Shown: in pieces, positions 23,600-33,492 of the stretch
Numbering within the stretch: the stretch's first letter is position 1
Layout of the letters: each line of letters begins with the position of its first letter
NCBI GenBank assembly: GCA_900315945.1
Contig: ONAZ01000016.1
Coordinates: forward strand, 1-60,971
Length of the DNA: 60,971 bases
Direction of reading: 5' to 3'
Source: an uncultured Lachnospiraceae bacterium
GTDB lineage: Bacteria; Bacillota; Clostridia; Lachnospirales; Lachnospiraceae
Made by a program: the position numbers and the translations under genes
Notes under the pieces: generated by a model
What the model saw: only the letters and a program-made list of their open reading frames with translations
Told to the model about the DNA's origin: nothing
Database searches by the model: none

Positions 23600-26500
23600 T
23601 CAATATGTTCTATTATAATTTCTATTATTTCGTCTCAGGGAATCGAATTTAACTTTGCCAGGCTGTATCTTAATCTTATCATCTCCAAAAGTCTTCTTAA
23701 GATTATTAATAATATCATCACCAACAGAAATATTATATCTATTATCGAGGCCCTTCGTCAAATGTCCATCTTTAATGTAAATCCATACATTATCTTCGCC
23801 ATTGCTCATGTCTAATATTTCATATAGTTTATTTTCATTTTCAAGAAACGAATCTTTTGAATCGAAAATAACCCAGGCAACTTTGTTGACCTCATTAAAG
23901 CCTTTAATCCCTTCGCATATTAGCTTTGCATCATTATCATCACTAGCATTTACACGGCCTCTTATAAAAACCTTATTATCTTCACTAATAAGATAATTAT
24001 ATCTGTCATACATATCAGGAAAAACAATTACTTCTGCCTGTCCCACCAGATCCTCAACAGTTATAAATGCCATTGTCTTATTATTTTTTGTGTATTTAAT
24101 TGTTATATTAGTAATCATTCCGCCAATGGTAATATGAGAATTATCTCCTACTCTACATTCTCCCGTGGACTCGTCGAGAACAAGATCGGAAGTTACATTA
24201 GTTACATTTGCTTCCATTATATCTGTGTATTCTTCTAGAGGGTGTCCGCTTACATATATATTGAGTGCTTCCTTCTCAAATTCGAGCAGCGTCTCTTTAT
24301 CATATTCTGGCAGATTAGGAAGGGTAATCTCGAATTGCTTTTTATTATCCTCATTTGCAAAATCAAGAAAACTCATTTGTCCGTCAATAGATTTCTTTCT
24401 CTCTGCGTTAACATTATCGAGAATCCTTGTATATACAGAAAGCATCTGTCTTCTATTGCCATCAAGTCCATCTAACGCTCCGGCTTTAATCAAGCTTTCT
24501 ATTGCTCTTTTATTGATATCAAGTCCATTTACCCTATTAATAAAGTTATCGATTGTAGTATAGAGTCCGTTTTCATTCCTCTCATATATAATCCTATCTA
24601 CAACATTTCGTCCAACACTTTTAACAGCATACATGCCATACCTTATACTGTCTCCATCAACAGCAAATCGTCCCTCACCATAATTTACACTTGGAGGAAG
24701 AACCTTTATTCCCATATTTTTACAATTGAAAATGTATTCTGATACTTTAGATGTGTTATCTATTACGGAACTCATAAGACTTGCCATAAATTCTAAAGGA
24801 TAATACCTCTTCAAATAAGCAGTCTGATATGCAACAACAGCATATGCTGCAGCATGAGATTTGTTAAATGCATATTTTGCAAAATCAATCATTTTATCAT
24901 ATATCTCATTAGCAACATCTTCACTTATTCCATTGTTAATACAACCATTAACGCCTTCTTCCTGGTTACCATATACGAAATTAGCTCGTTCTTTCTCCAT
25001 AACCTCATCTTTTTTCTTAGACATTGCACGTCTAACAAGGTCACTTCTTCCCATAGAATATCCAGCAAGATCTCTAACTATCTGCATAACCTGTTCTTGA
25101 TATACAATACATCCATATGTGGGCTCAAGAATCGGTTTAAGTTCAGGGCAAAGATATGTTATAGATTCTTTATCATTCTTTCCTTTGATGTAATCAGGTA
25201 TAAAATCCATAGGTCCCGGACGATATAGTGATATTCCTGCAATAACATCTTCAAGATTCTCCGGCTTTAATTCCTTCATAAAGTTCTTCATGCCAGCACT
25301 TTCAAGCTGAAATACACCTTCTGTTTTACCTGAACCAATAAGTTCAAATACCTTTTTATCATCATAGCCAAGCTTATCAAAATCTATCTTAATACTATCA
25401 TCTTTTGCTTCTGCCATCTTGATTGCATTGTCAATAACCGATAACGTACGAAGGCCAAGGAAGTCCATTTTAAGAAGTCCTAATTCTTCGATTGTTGTCA
25501 TTACAAATTGAGTGGTTATTGTTCCATCCTGTGCTCTTGCAAGAGGTACGTAGTTATCCATTGGTTTCTCTGATATAACTACACCTGCCGCATGCATAGA
25601 AGTGTTACGAGGAAGTCCTTCAAGCCTCATTGCCATATCAAGAAGATGTTTTACTGTCTCATCTTCTTCATACATTTTATAGAGTTCAGGATTCTTCTCT
25701 AAAGCGCCTTTAATCGTTATTTTAAGTTCCTTAGGAATACTTTTTGCAATCTTATCTACATAAGCATATGGAAGATCTAGTACACGCCCTACATCTCTAA
25801 TAACATTTCTTGCAGCAAGAGTTCCAAATGTTACAATCTGAGTTACGCACTCCTCACCGTATTTCTCTACCACATAATCTATTACTTCACTTCTTCTCTC
25901 ATCACTAAAGTCGATATCAATATCAGGCATTGACACACGTTCTGGATTAAGAAATCTCTCGAATAGTAAACTATACTTTATTGGATCTATATCAGTAATT
26001 CCTGTTGTATATGAGACAAGGGAACCCGCAGCCGAACCACGTCCTGGTCCAACTGGTATATCATGTTCTCTAGCAAAATTAATAAAGTCCCACACAATTA
26101 GGAAATAGTCAACATATCCCATATCCTTAATAACGCCAAGTTCATATTCAAGCTTAGGCATTAACTCTGCTGCTCTATCCTGGTATCTACTCTCTAATCC
26201 GTCTTTACATAACTTATTAAGATATGTCCATGAATCATAGCCACTTGGAACTTCAAAATGTGGTAGTTTTGTTACACCAAACTCTATCTCAACATTACAT
26301 CTGTCAGCTATTTTCTGGGTATTATCGATAGCTTGCAATGCATATGGAAAGAGACTTCGCATCTCTTCTTCGCTCTTAACATAATATTGTCCACCATCGT
26401 ATCTTAATCTATCTTCATCACTTACTTTTTTGCCTGTTTGAATGCAAAGAAGAATATCATGTGGCACTTCATCTTCTGCAAGTGTATAATGCACATCATT

Positions 26501-27112
26501 AGTTGCCACTAACTCTATCCCCGTTTCTTTTGCGATACGAAGCAGGCCTTGATTAACATTTTGTTGCGTTGAAATTCCATGATCTTGCAATTCTAGGAAA
26601 TAATTACCTTCACCGAAACAGTCCCTGTGCCACAAAGCGGCCTTTTTTGCCTCTTCATACATACCACTAGCTAGAAGCCTTGCAACTTCACCGGCAAGAC
26701 AGGCACTAAGACAAATAATTCCTTCGTGATACTTCTCTAGAACTTCTCTATCAACTCTCGGTTTGTAATAGAAGCCATCAACAAAACCTTTAGAGACAAT
26801 TTTCATTAGATTACTATATCCCACGTTATTCTCTGCAAGAAGAATAAGATGATAGTATTTGCTTTCATTTTCATCTTTAGTTTTGTCAAATCTAGAACCT
26901 GGAGCAACATACACTTCACATCCAAGAATTGGTTTTATACCAGCACTTTTTGCAGCTTTGTAAAAATTAATTACTCCATACATTACGCCGTGATCTGTAA
27001 TAGCAGCACTATTCATCCCGAGTTCTTTTACCCGTTGTACATATTCAGTTATCTTGTTAGACCCATCCAATAGTGAATATTCTGTATGGACGTGTAAATG
27101 TGCAAAAGACAT
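23600..27112 (-). CDS. dnaE: DNA polymerase III alpha subunit, DnaE type
   Basis: The start is set at the ATG of MSFAHLHVHTEYSLLDG (27112), preceded by AAGGAAAGGG; a longer frame to 27187 runs through a terminator hairpin. The 1170-residue polymerase has an N-terminal PHP domain, the catalytic Asp pair in MPDIDIDFSDERR (about 400), a helix-hairpin-helix region, and an OB-fold domain (ITIGGMITNITIKYTKNNK) near 990-1060. It is the DnaE1 replicative/lesion type, not PolC. pfkA lies directly downstream. Confidence 0.97.
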   Translation of the reverse strand: MSFAHLHVHTEYSLLDGSNKITEYVQRVKELGMNSAAITDHGVMYGVINFYKAAKSAGIKPILGCEVYVAPGSRFDKTKDENESKYYHLILLAENNVGYSNLMKIVSKGFVDGFYYKPRVDREVLEKYHEGIICLSACLAGEVARLLASGMYEEAKKAALWHRDCFGEGNYFLELQDHGISTQQNVNQGLLRIAKETGIELVATNDVHYTLAEDEVPHDILLCIQTGKKVSDEDRLRYDGGQYYVKSEEEMRSLFPYALQAIDNTQKIADRCNVEIEFGVTKLPHFEVPSGYDSWTYLNKLCKDGLESRYQDRAAELMPKLEYELGVIKDMGYVDYFLIVWDFINFAREHDIPVGPGRGSAAGSLVSYTTGITDIDPIKYSLLFERFLNPERVSMPDIDIDFSDERRSEVIDYVVEKYGEECVTQIVTFGTLAARNVIRDVGRVLDLPYAYVDKIAKSIPKELKITIKGALEKNPELYKMYEEDETVKHLLDMAMRLEGLPRNTSMHAAGVVISEKPMDNYVPLARAQDGTITTQFVMTTIEELGLLKMDFLGLRTLSVIDNAIKMAEAKDDSIKIDFDKLGYDDKKVFELIGSGKTEGVFQLESAGMKNFMKELKPENLEDVIAGISLYRPGPMDFIPDYIKGKNDKESITYLCPELKPILEPTYGCIVYQEQVMQIVRDLAGYSMGRSDLVRRAMSKKKDEVMEKERANFVYGNQEEGVNGCINNGISEDVANEIYDKMIDFAKYAFNKSHAAAYAVVAYQTAYLKRYYPLEFMASLMSSVIDNTSKVSEYIFNCKNMGIKVLPPSVNYGEGRFAVDGDSIRYGMYAVKSVGRNVVDRIIYERNENGLYTTIDNFINRVNGLDINKRAIESLIKAGALDGLDGNRRQMLSVYTRILDNVNAERKKSIDGQMSFLDFANEDNKKQFEITLPNLPEYDKETLLEFEKEALNIYVSGHPLEEYTDIMEANVTNVTSDLVLDESTGECRVGDNSHITIGGMITNITIKYTKNNKTMAFITVEDLVGQAEVIVFPDMYDRYNYLISEDNKVFIRGRVNASDDNDAKLICEGIKGFNEVNKVAWVIFDSKDSFLENENKLYEILDMSNGEDNVWIYIKDGHLTKGLDNRYNISVGDDIINNLKKTFGDDKIKIQPGKVKFDSLRRNNRNYNRTY

Positions 27113-27142
27113 ATAATCCCTTTCCTTCATCATAAATGCAAA

Positions 27143-27180
27143 GGCTGGATAGAGACTAAAATCATTAGTCTCACCCAGCC
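27143..27180 (-). terminator. Hairpin between nrdD and dnaE
   Basis: GGCTGG/CCAGCC (27143-27148 with 27175-27180) encloses GAGACTAA/TTAGTCTC (27152-27159 with 27165-27172), a long interrupted stem with a 5-base loop. On the minus strand only TTTG follows, so it may attenuate and not stop nrdD transcription, leaving some read-through to dnaE. Confidence 0.6.
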
Positions 27181-27209
27181 CTAGCACCGTTTAGTTAGTC
27201 TATTACTTT

Positions 27210-29576
27210 TTATTTGGAATCAACAAACTTCTGTATATTAGAAGCGTTAACATATTTCTTGGATTTATCTCCATTAACAACTACAAGTGTTGGAGCCTGC
27301 ATAATACCATACTTAGCAGTCATGTCAGATTCTTCTTCAGCATCAATAAGAACATAGTCCTCATCACTTAACATTTCCTTTGCTAACGCACAATTAGGAC
27401 ATGTCTTAGTTGTAAACAAATACTTAACTGTAGCCTTAGATGTATTATCAATTGTCACCTCTTGGTCATCTTCAGTAGATGTATTATGAGGCTTCTTCAG
27501 AATTGAATGTTCGATATCGTATAATTTACGATTCTTATATTCCTGACTCTTACCTTCGTTCCAGTTCTGTACCGGTCTATAATATCCTGTAATTCTTGAA
27601 TAAACCTCAGTTGGTGCACCACAATGAGGACATGTAGCTGTCTCACCTGAAAGATATCCATGCTCTTTACATATAGAATATGTAGGAGATAAAGTATAAT
27701 AAGGAATTCTATAATTCTCTGCAATTGTTCTAATTAAGCTTGCAGCCGACTTCCAATCAGCCATTTTCTCACCCAGGAATGCATGGAATACTGTTCCAGA
27801 TGTATATAATGTCTGTAAATCATCCTGAATATCTAATGCATCAAAGATATCTGATGTAAATTCTACTGGTAAATGTGAGCTATTAGTATAGAAAGGAGTA
27901 TCTCCTTCAAAACCAGCAGTAATAATATCAGGGAATTGAGCTCTATCATGCTTAGCAAGTCTGTATGTAGTAGACTCAGCTGGTGTAGCTTCCAAATTAT
28001 AAAGATCTCCATATTGCTCCTGATAATCTGAAAGACGTTCTCTCATGTGATTAAGTACATCCTGTGTAAACTTCTGTGTCTCTTCATGTGTTAAGTCTTT
28101 TCTTAACCAATTAGCATTAAGACCAACTTCGTTCATACCAATAAGGCCAATTGTAGAGAAGTGATTATTAAATGTACCAAGATATCTCTTAGTATATGGA
28201 TATAAGCCTTCATCAAGAAGTCTTGATATAACTCCTCTCTTTATCTTAAGAGATCTAGCAGAAATATCCATTAATCTATCAAGTCTCTCGTAGAAATCTT
28301 TCTCATTCTTAGCCTGATAAGCAATACGTGGCATATTAATTGTAACAACACCTACAGAACCAGTACTCTCTCCTGAGCCGAAGAATCCACCTGACTTCTT
28401 ACGTAGTTCTCTTAAGTCAAGTCTAAGTCTACAGCACATAGATCTTACATCACTTGGCTCCATATCTGAATTAATATAGTTAGAGAAATAAGGTGTTCCA
28501 TACTTTGCAGTCATCTCGAATAATAATCTATTATTCTCTGTATCAGACCAATCAAAATCCCTTGTAATTGAATATGTTGGAATTGGATATTGGAATCCTC
28601 TACCATTAGCATCACCTTCGATCATAACCTCAAGAAATGCTTTATTAATCATATCCATTTCTTTCTTGCAATCTTTGTATTTGAAGTCTTGCTCTTCACC
28701 ACCAACAATTGCAGGAAGCTCAGCAAGATCATTAGGAACTGTCCAGTCAAGTGTAACATTAGTAAATGGAGCTTGTGTACCCCAACGAGATGGAGTATTA
28801 ACACCATATACAAATGCTTCTATACATTTCTTAACATCATTATATGAGAGATTGTCCACCTTAACGAAAGGTGCTAAATATGTATCAAAAGATGAAAATG
28901 CTTGCGCACCAGCCCATTCATTCTGCATAATTCCAAGGAAATTAACCATCTGATTACACAGAACAGAAAGGTGAGAAGCTGGAGCAGAAGTTATCTTTCC
29001 AGAGATTCCTCCAAGGCCTTCTGTAATTAATTGTTTGAGAGACCATCCTGCACAATATCCTGTAAGCATTGATAAATCATGGATGTGAATATCAGCATTT
29101 CTATGAGCCTCTGCAATTTCATCATCATAAATCTCTGACAACCAATAATTAGCTGTTACTGCACCAGAGTTAGAAAGAATCAGTCCACCAACTGAATATG
29201 TAACTGTTGAGTTCTCTTTAACTCTCCAATCTTCAACTTTAACATAACTATTAACTACATCTTTGTAATCAAGAATTGTAGACTTCATGTTACGCATTTT
29301 CTCACGTTGTCTACGATATAGGATATATGCCTTGGCAACATCAGTATAGCCTGTTGACTCTAATGTCTTCTCCACACTATCCTGAATATCCTCTACACTC
29401 ACCTTGTTATCTTTGATCTTTTCCTGAAAATCAGAAGATACACGAAGTGAAAGAAGACCAATGATATCATCATTATAAGCCTTCTTTGTTGCATCAAACG
29501 CTTTAGCAATAGCGTCATTGATTTTGCCTAAGTTAAATTCAGTTACTTGACCGTCTCTCTTTACTACCTCAAACAT
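27210..29576 (-). CDS. nrdD: Anaerobic ribonucleoside-triphosphate reductase with C-terminal redoxin domain
   Basis: A 788-residue class III ribonucleotide reductase. Residues 1-95 are an ATP cone (VVKRDGQVTEFNLGKI). The barrel follows, with a four-cysteine zinc site (CKEHGYLSGETATCPHCG) and the glycyl-radical motif RITGYYRPVQNWNEGK with Gly664. Residues about 715-788 add a thioredoxin/glutaredoxin-like domain with CPNC at 726-729 and cis-Pro in QAPTL, which could supply electrons. The activase NrdG is needed for radical formation, but no nrdG is in the window. A sigma-A promoter and an NrdR box lie upstream. Confidence 0.95.
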   Translation of the reverse strand: MFEVVKRDGQVTEFNLGKINDAIAKAFDATKKAYNDDIIGLLSLRVSSDFQEKIKDNKVSVEDIQDSVEKTLESTGYTDVAKAYILYRRQREKMRNMKSTILDYKDVVNSYVKVEDWRVKENSTVTYSVGGLILSNSGAVTANYWLSEIYDDEIAEAHRNADIHIHDLSMLTGYCAGWSLKQLITEGLGGISGKITSAPASHLSVLCNQMVNFLGIMQNEWAGAQAFSSFDTYLAPFVKVDNLSYNDVKKCIEAFVYGVNTPSRWGTQAPFTNVTLDWTVPNDLAELPAIVGGEEQDFKYKDCKKEMDMINKAFLEVMIEGDANGRGFQYPIPTYSITRDFDWSDTENNRLLFEMTAKYGTPYFSNYINSDMEPSDVRSMCCRLRLDLRELRKKSGGFFGSGESTGSVGVVTINMPRIAYQAKNEKDFYERLDRLMDISARSLKIKRGVISRLLDEGLYPYTKRYLGTFNNHFSTIGLIGMNEVGLNANWLRKDLTHEETQKFTQDVLNHMRERLSDYQEQYGDLYNLEATPAESTTYRLAKHDRAQFPDIITAGFEGDTPFYTNSSHLPVEFTSDIFDALDIQDDLQTLYTSGTVFHAFLGEKMADWKSAASLIRTIAENYRIPYYTLSPTYSICKEHGYLSGETATCPHCGAPTEVYSRITGYYRPVQNWNEGKSQEYKNRKLYDIEHSILKKPHNTSTEDDQEVTIDNTSKATVKYLFTTKTCPNCALAKEMLSDEDYVLIDAEEESDMTAKYGIMQAPTLVVVNGDKSKKYVNASNIQKFVDSK

Positions 29577-29649
29577 TTTCCACCTCTAATTAATAAATAT
29601 TTTGATACTAAATGGCGTCACTTCACCTCTTAACGCCGAACGTAAAGAT

Positions 29650-29678
29650 ATTGTATCACTCAATATTTGCTTCGTCAA
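29650..29678 (-). promoter_or_regulatory. Promoter of nrdD
   Basis: On the minus strand -35 TTGACG (29673-29678) and -10 TACAAT (29650-29655) are separated by 17 bases and give a leader of about 65 bases. Confidence 0.8.
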
Positions 29679-29685
29679 CACCAAA

Positions 29686-29701
29686 ACACAACATATAGTG
29701 T
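29686..29701 (-). promoter_or_regulatory. NrdR box upstream of nrdD
   Basis: ACACTATATGTTGTGT on the minus strand matches the NrdR consensus acaCwAtATaTwGtgt at 15 of 16 positions and lies seven bases upstream of the -35 box. A weak second candidate (29641-29656, about 10 of 16) overlaps the -10, at a spacing of 45 bases that is not typical. NrdR represses reductase genes when dATP is high. Confidence 0.75.
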
Positions 29702-29748
29702 TTTATTTTTTACCTCAAGCATACATATGGTAGAATTTCTAGCCTCAA

Positions 29749-29786
29749 AAAAGCCCATAATCTCGTGGATTATGGGCTTTTGTATG
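29749..29786 (-). terminator. Terminator of the TPR lipoprotein gene
   Basis: AAAAGCCCATAATC (29749-29762) pairs perfectly with GATTATGGGCTTTT (29768-29781) over five bases. On the minus strand a run of six T completes it. It insulates nrdD from the operon to its right. Confidence 0.88.
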
Positions 29787-29833
29787 TTGTTTTTTACTAT
29801 TTTCACAAATTAATTTCAGTAATATTGACGAAG

Positions 29834-30805
29834 TTAAGCTATCCTACTTGACAAGAACTCTAATTCCCTTACAACATCAACATCTTGTGGATATTCCTCT
29901 AGATATTCAACAGCATATTGATAAGCTTCATTAAATTGTCCCAGCTTTTCTGTTGCTGCTATTCTATTCTTAAGAAGATCCCTTCTATTCTTCTTGATTA
30001 TCTTATCAAGACCTTTGTTAACGTATATTAAAGCCTCGTTAGGATTATTACGTTTTAATTCCATAGTTGCAATTGCATTACAAGCCATAGCACTAGGATT
30101 ATCGTCCTTCTTAACACTTTCTAATATCTCATCACACTTTGCTTCATTACCTTCTTCTAGATATAGATTGGCAAGATAAATCTTTGCATCCTCAGCATTT
30201 TTGTCATCTGCTTTCTCAAATGCAGTCCTTGCTGCATCATATTGCTTCATCAAAGTGTATATTCTTCCTCGTGCAAGGCAATCCTCTGCAGAATCCCCGC
30301 TTTTCTCTAATGCAATATTTAAGAATTCTTCGCCTTCCTTTTCAAAATTCATAGCTTTTAAATTCTCATATATTGCTATATATAAGTCATAATTTTTCTC
30401 GTCGATTTTTACCGCTTCTTTATAATCATTAAAGGCAGGTCCCTTTTCTCCTGACTTAAGATATACACTTCCTCGAAGAAAATATGGATATGGATTATCC
30501 TTGTCATAATCAATAAGTGCTGTATATGTCTTAATTGCACCTTCTTTGTCATTAGCGTTAAACTGGGCTGCAGCCTTGCAGTAACAAATATCAATTTCAT
30601 TATCTGACACAGTACCTTCTGACATCTCAAGTGCTTCATTAAACAATTCTACTGCTTCAGCATATTGTCCTTTGTTAAGTGCTTCTAATCCCTCGCTTTT
30701 ATACTGCTGTTGTTTCTCGCTACTAGTAGTACATCCCGTTATTGTAGCGCTAAGCGCTATAACAACGAGACTTCCCACCAAACATAATAATTTACGTCTC
30801 TTCAT
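29834..30805 (-). CDS. TPR-repeat lipoprotein
   Basis: A 323-residue exported protein with a lipoprotein signal ending in ATITGC (Cys25). The mature part is a solenoid of about seven or eight TPR units, for example YKSEGLEALNKGQYAEAVELF, YFLRGSVYLKSGEKGPAFNDY and YQYAVEYLEEYPQDVDVV. Such proteins bind other proteins at the outer membrane face; no enzyme domain is present. It follows the small membrane protein gene by about 12 bases and may belong to the dehydratase operon by position only. Confidence 0.88.
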   Translation of the reverse strand: MKRRKLLCLVGSLVVIALSATITGCTTSSEKQQQYKSEGLEALNKGQYAEAVELFNEALEMSEGTVSDNEIDICYCKAAAQFNANDKEGAIKTYTALIDYDKDNPYPYFLRGSVYLKSGEKGPAFNDYKEAVKIDEKNYDLYIAIYENLKAMNFEKEGEEFLNIALEKSGDSAEDCLARGRIYTLMKQYDAARTAFEKADDKNAEDAKIYLANLYLEEGNEAKCDEILESVKKDDNPSAMACNAIATMELKRNNPNEALIYVNKGLDKIIKKNRRDLLKNRIAATEKLGQFNEAYQYAVEYLEEYPQDVDVVRELEFLSSRIA

Positions 30806-30817
30806 TAATAATGCATC

Positions 30818-31084
30818 CTATAAATGTTCGTCTCTCTCAACTTTATCGTAGTGCTTAAGGAATATTTTCTCCATTGAAGCCATTAATTTCATGTCTAAAT
30901 TGAACATATATACAAGGAACGTAAGCAGGAATAAACCAACAATAACTGCAGCAATTACAATTAAAGCAATTACCCATCCACTCATAGTCTTGTCACCTTT
31001 CCTTTCTGTCACAACATCTTTGTATTCATTTAATTTCTTTTTACAATAAAGTAAATCGCGAATTTTCTTTTCTTTATCTTTCAT
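30818..31084 (-). CDS. Small membrane protein
   Basis: An 88-residue product if begun at the ATG of MKDKEKKIRDLL (31084), one base after the stop of the activase gene. A shorter alternative, MSGWVIALIV at 30985, has the better ribosome site (GGTGA) and is just as likely. Either form has one strong membrane helix (WVIALIVIAAVIVGLFLLTFLVYMF split by glycines) followed by an amphipathic charged tail ending YDKVERDEHL. Function unknown. Confidence 0.6.
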   Translation of the reverse strand: MKDKEKKIRDLLYCKKKLNEYKDVVTERKGDKTMSGWVIALIVIAAVIVGLFLLTFLVYMFNLDMKLMASMEKIFLKHYDKVERDEHL

Positions 31085-31085
31085 A

Positions 31086-31880
31086 TTACTTTGCCATTCC
31101 TTTTTGACGTGCAAACTCAGCTGCTCCAAGTGCTCCCATAAGCTGTGGATCAATTGGCAAATCAATTACTTTAAGGTTAAGGACCTTCTCAATGGCTTCT
31201 TTTAAGCCATCATTCTTAGCACATCCACCAGTTAATGTAATGCTGTCAACTGCTCCTGCTTTCTTAGCCATTACAAAACATCTCTTTGCTACTGACAATT
31301 CGATTCCTGCTGCAATCTCATCCATAGGTTTGCCTTCACCAACTAGAGATATTACTTCTGACTCAGCAAATACTGTACATTGAGCAGTAATAGGAATAAC
31401 ATTCTTAGCCTTTAGAGATAATTTCGAGAAATCACTAAGGGACATCTCGAAAGCTCTAGCCATAGCTTCAAAGAAACGACCTGTACCTGCAGAACATTTA
31501 TCATTCATTGCAAAATTAAGTACTGTTCCATCAGTATCAACTGCTATACCTTTTACATCCTGACCACCAATATCAATTATAGCTTTTACTTTCGGATCTG
31601 CAACATGAACACCCATAGCATGACAGCTAATCTCTGATATGTTCTCATCTGCAAAAGGAACCTTGTTACGTCCATATCCTGTACCAACAAGATAGTCAAG
31701 ATCTTCTGCCTTATTAAGATCAGGCACTTTCTTTATTGCTTCATCTAAAGATTCTTGGCAACTTTGTACAGAATTAATTCTACTCTTTAATGTAACATCT
31801 GATACAAGTTTTCCATTCTCATCAATTATTACACATTTTGTATATGTACTTCCCGAATCACAACCACCATAATATTTCAT
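31086..31880 (-). CDS. 2-hydroxyacyl-CoA dehydratase activator (HgdC/BadF-type ATPase)
   Basis: A 264-residue ASKHA-fold iron-sulfur ATPase. The ATP-binding loops are visible as GGCDSGSTYTKC near the start and IIDIGGQDVKG near 105. A cluster ligand Cys lies in DKCSAGTGRFFE and a second in ITAQCTVFAESEV, as in the homodimeric [4Fe-4S] activators that push one electron at low potential onto the dehydratase. The end TLTGGCAKNDGL and QLMGALGAAEFA is typical. It lies 40 bases downstream of the dehydratase subunit genes and must work with them. Confidence 0.93.
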   Translation of the reverse strand: MKYYGGCDSGSTYTKCVIIDENGKLVSDVTLKSRINSVQSCQESLDEAIKKVPDLNKAEDLDYLVGTGYGRNKVPFADENISEISCHAMGVHVADPKVKAIIDIGGQDVKGIAVDTDGTVLNFAMNDKCSAGTGRFFEAMARAFEMSLSDFSKLSLKAKNVIPITAQCTVFAESEVISLVGEGKPMDEIAAGIELSVAKRCFVMAKKAGAVDSITLTGGCAKNDGLKEAIEKVLNLKVIDLPIDPQLMGALGAAEFARQKGMAK

Positions 31881-31920
31881 CGTCTTCTCTCCTTATTATC
31901 TACTATATAATATGAACTTA

Positions 31921-33492
31921 TTAATATGAATTCTCATCTGGTAAATTCTCTAGAGTTGGGTCAACAGGTTCTTCTCTTAGAACTGTTCTCATATATCTAT
32001 TGACATCATCTCTGACACCCTGTCTAGATACAATACGAGGATCAAATAATTGATGTTGTACCCACATTAGCTTAATACCTTTCTCTCTAGCCTTCTCTTC
32101 GAATTGACCATGCATACCATCTAATGCTTTACATGTAATATGCTCCCAAAGGATAACCATATCAGCATTAAACTCTTCACAGAACTCCCATAGTTCATCA
32201 AGAAGCACCTTGTATCCACCATGTGTTCTATTACGCATAATCATATTCTCTTGAAGCCATGCCATATCATATATAGCTTTCTCTCTATTCTCCGGTGTAT
32301 CTTCTTCAGCAAGCACTCTTGTACTAACCATAGATAACATATCAGTAAGAGGAATAATACCCCAGCAATTCTGTAACCAGATTAAGAAGTCGAAATAGTA
32401 ATGAGATTGAACACCCCATACAATGGCTCTATGACGATACTCTTTACAAGCCATCTTCTTCTCTCTGTATGCCTTCTCAGCTAATGCAGTAATCTTTCTG
32501 TCAGCCTCAACGAAAGCTGGTACTCTACCACAGATTGCCATGTAATTAGTCTCAGTATAAAGAGCCAGGTTAGAACCAAATACCTGTGGATAATCAGTCT
32601 TATTCATATCAAGCCATTCTTGTCTGTGACGAGTAGACTCATTAACACGTTTGGCACATTCAAAGTATTCTTTCCAATCCCACTTAGCATCTGTATTCTC
32701 TTCAACGAACTTAATACAATTTCTAATCTCTTGTGCTGCATATTCCTGTACATCATCTTCTCTGTGACGAAGTGGAGCAGCAATCTGGAAGCAAGGAACA
32801 CCTTCTTCTAATTCAAGACGTTTAGAAATTACACCATTACTTAGAAGTGAACCATCACAAGTTGTATTACATTGAACAGCTGCTCTACCAAGTTTTGGCG
32901 CATCATCTGCAATAGAAATTGCTGCTTCTACTGCTGGCATAGGACATACATCTCCTGGCATACCATATTCTTGAATAAGATCAAGATAGTATTCCATTGA
33001 ATGTTGATTAAGAAGTACTGGTACATATGTAGATATTGTCTCTCTACTTAATACTTCTAGATCTGGAAATCCCATCATAGGAGCTGTCATCTCGTTCTCA
33101 TCAACAAGAAGAACCTTTTTATTATACTCTCTATTATTACCAGTTCTTGCGTCAGCCTTAAATACTTTATCAAGAAGCTTAGCAACGTCATCTGTTATAA
33201 GATCAAATTCTGTACGTGCAATTCTTAGATGCTCGCCTCTAAGTCCTTGTGTATGTCTATCTGTCATCATTGGAACAGCCAAATAGTTAGCCATCCATCT
33301 ATAACGAAACATAGCTTTGATATTCCTAGGTTTAACTATAAACTTTCCAAGAATCATAAGGATCTTAAGCCAGCAACCATAATCGTACATGGTATCTTTA
33401 AATCCACGCCACTCACGACGTTTTCTGACTTTCTTTCCAGCCATATAGAAGTTACCCAGATTCTTACCACCTATATCTTTTTCCTTGCTCAT
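31921..33492 (-). CDS. 2-hydroxyacyl-CoA dehydratase-family subunit (long subunit)
   Basis: A 523-residue subunit of the radical 2-hydroxyacyl-CoA dehydratase / benzoyl-CoA reductase / double-cubane family. It shows a GDVCPMPAVEAA stretch, AAVQCNTTCDGSLL, GVPCFQIAAPL, an EHITCKALDGMHG motif and the closing HQLFDPRIVSRQG, which place the cluster cysteines. It overlaps its upstream partner by one base (ATGA-type coupling), so the two form a heterodimer. No CoA transferase, acyl-CoA dehydrogenase or Etf is present in the operon, so the substrate is unknown. Confidence 0.88.
   Translation of the reverse strand: MSKEKDIGGKNLGNFYMAGKKVRKRREWRGFKDTMYDYGCWLKILMILGKFIVKPRNIKAMFRYRWMANYLAVPMMTDRHTQGLRGEHLRIARTEFDLITDDVAKLLDKVFKADARTGNNREYNKKVLLVDENEMTAPMMGFPDLEVLSRETISTYVPVLLNQHSMEYYLDLIQEYGMPGDVCPMPAVEAAISIADDAPKLGRAAVQCNTTCDGSLLSNGVISKRLELEEGVPCFQIAAPLRHREDDVQEYAAQEIRNCIKFVEENTDAKWDWKEYFECAKRVNESTRHRQEWLDMNKTDYPQVFGSNLALYTETNYMAICGRVPAFVEADRKITALAEKAYREKKMACKEYRHRAIVWGVQSHYYFDFLIWLQNCWGIIPLTDMLSMVSTRVLAEEDTPENREKAIYDMAWLQENMIMRNRTHGGYKVLLDELWEFCEEFNADMVILWEHITCKALDGMHGQFEEKAREKGIKLMWVQHQLFDPRIVSRQGVRDDVNRYMRTVLREEPVDPTLENLPDENSY

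Noticed and set aside
24165-24563. Plus-strand open frame of 132 codons within dnaE
   Set aside because: It is the complement of conserved dnaE codons with no ribosome site.
27113-27187. N-terminal extension of DnaE
   Set aside because: The extra codons cross a terminator-type hairpin; the ATG at 27112 has a good ribosome site and starts with the conserved PHP sequence.
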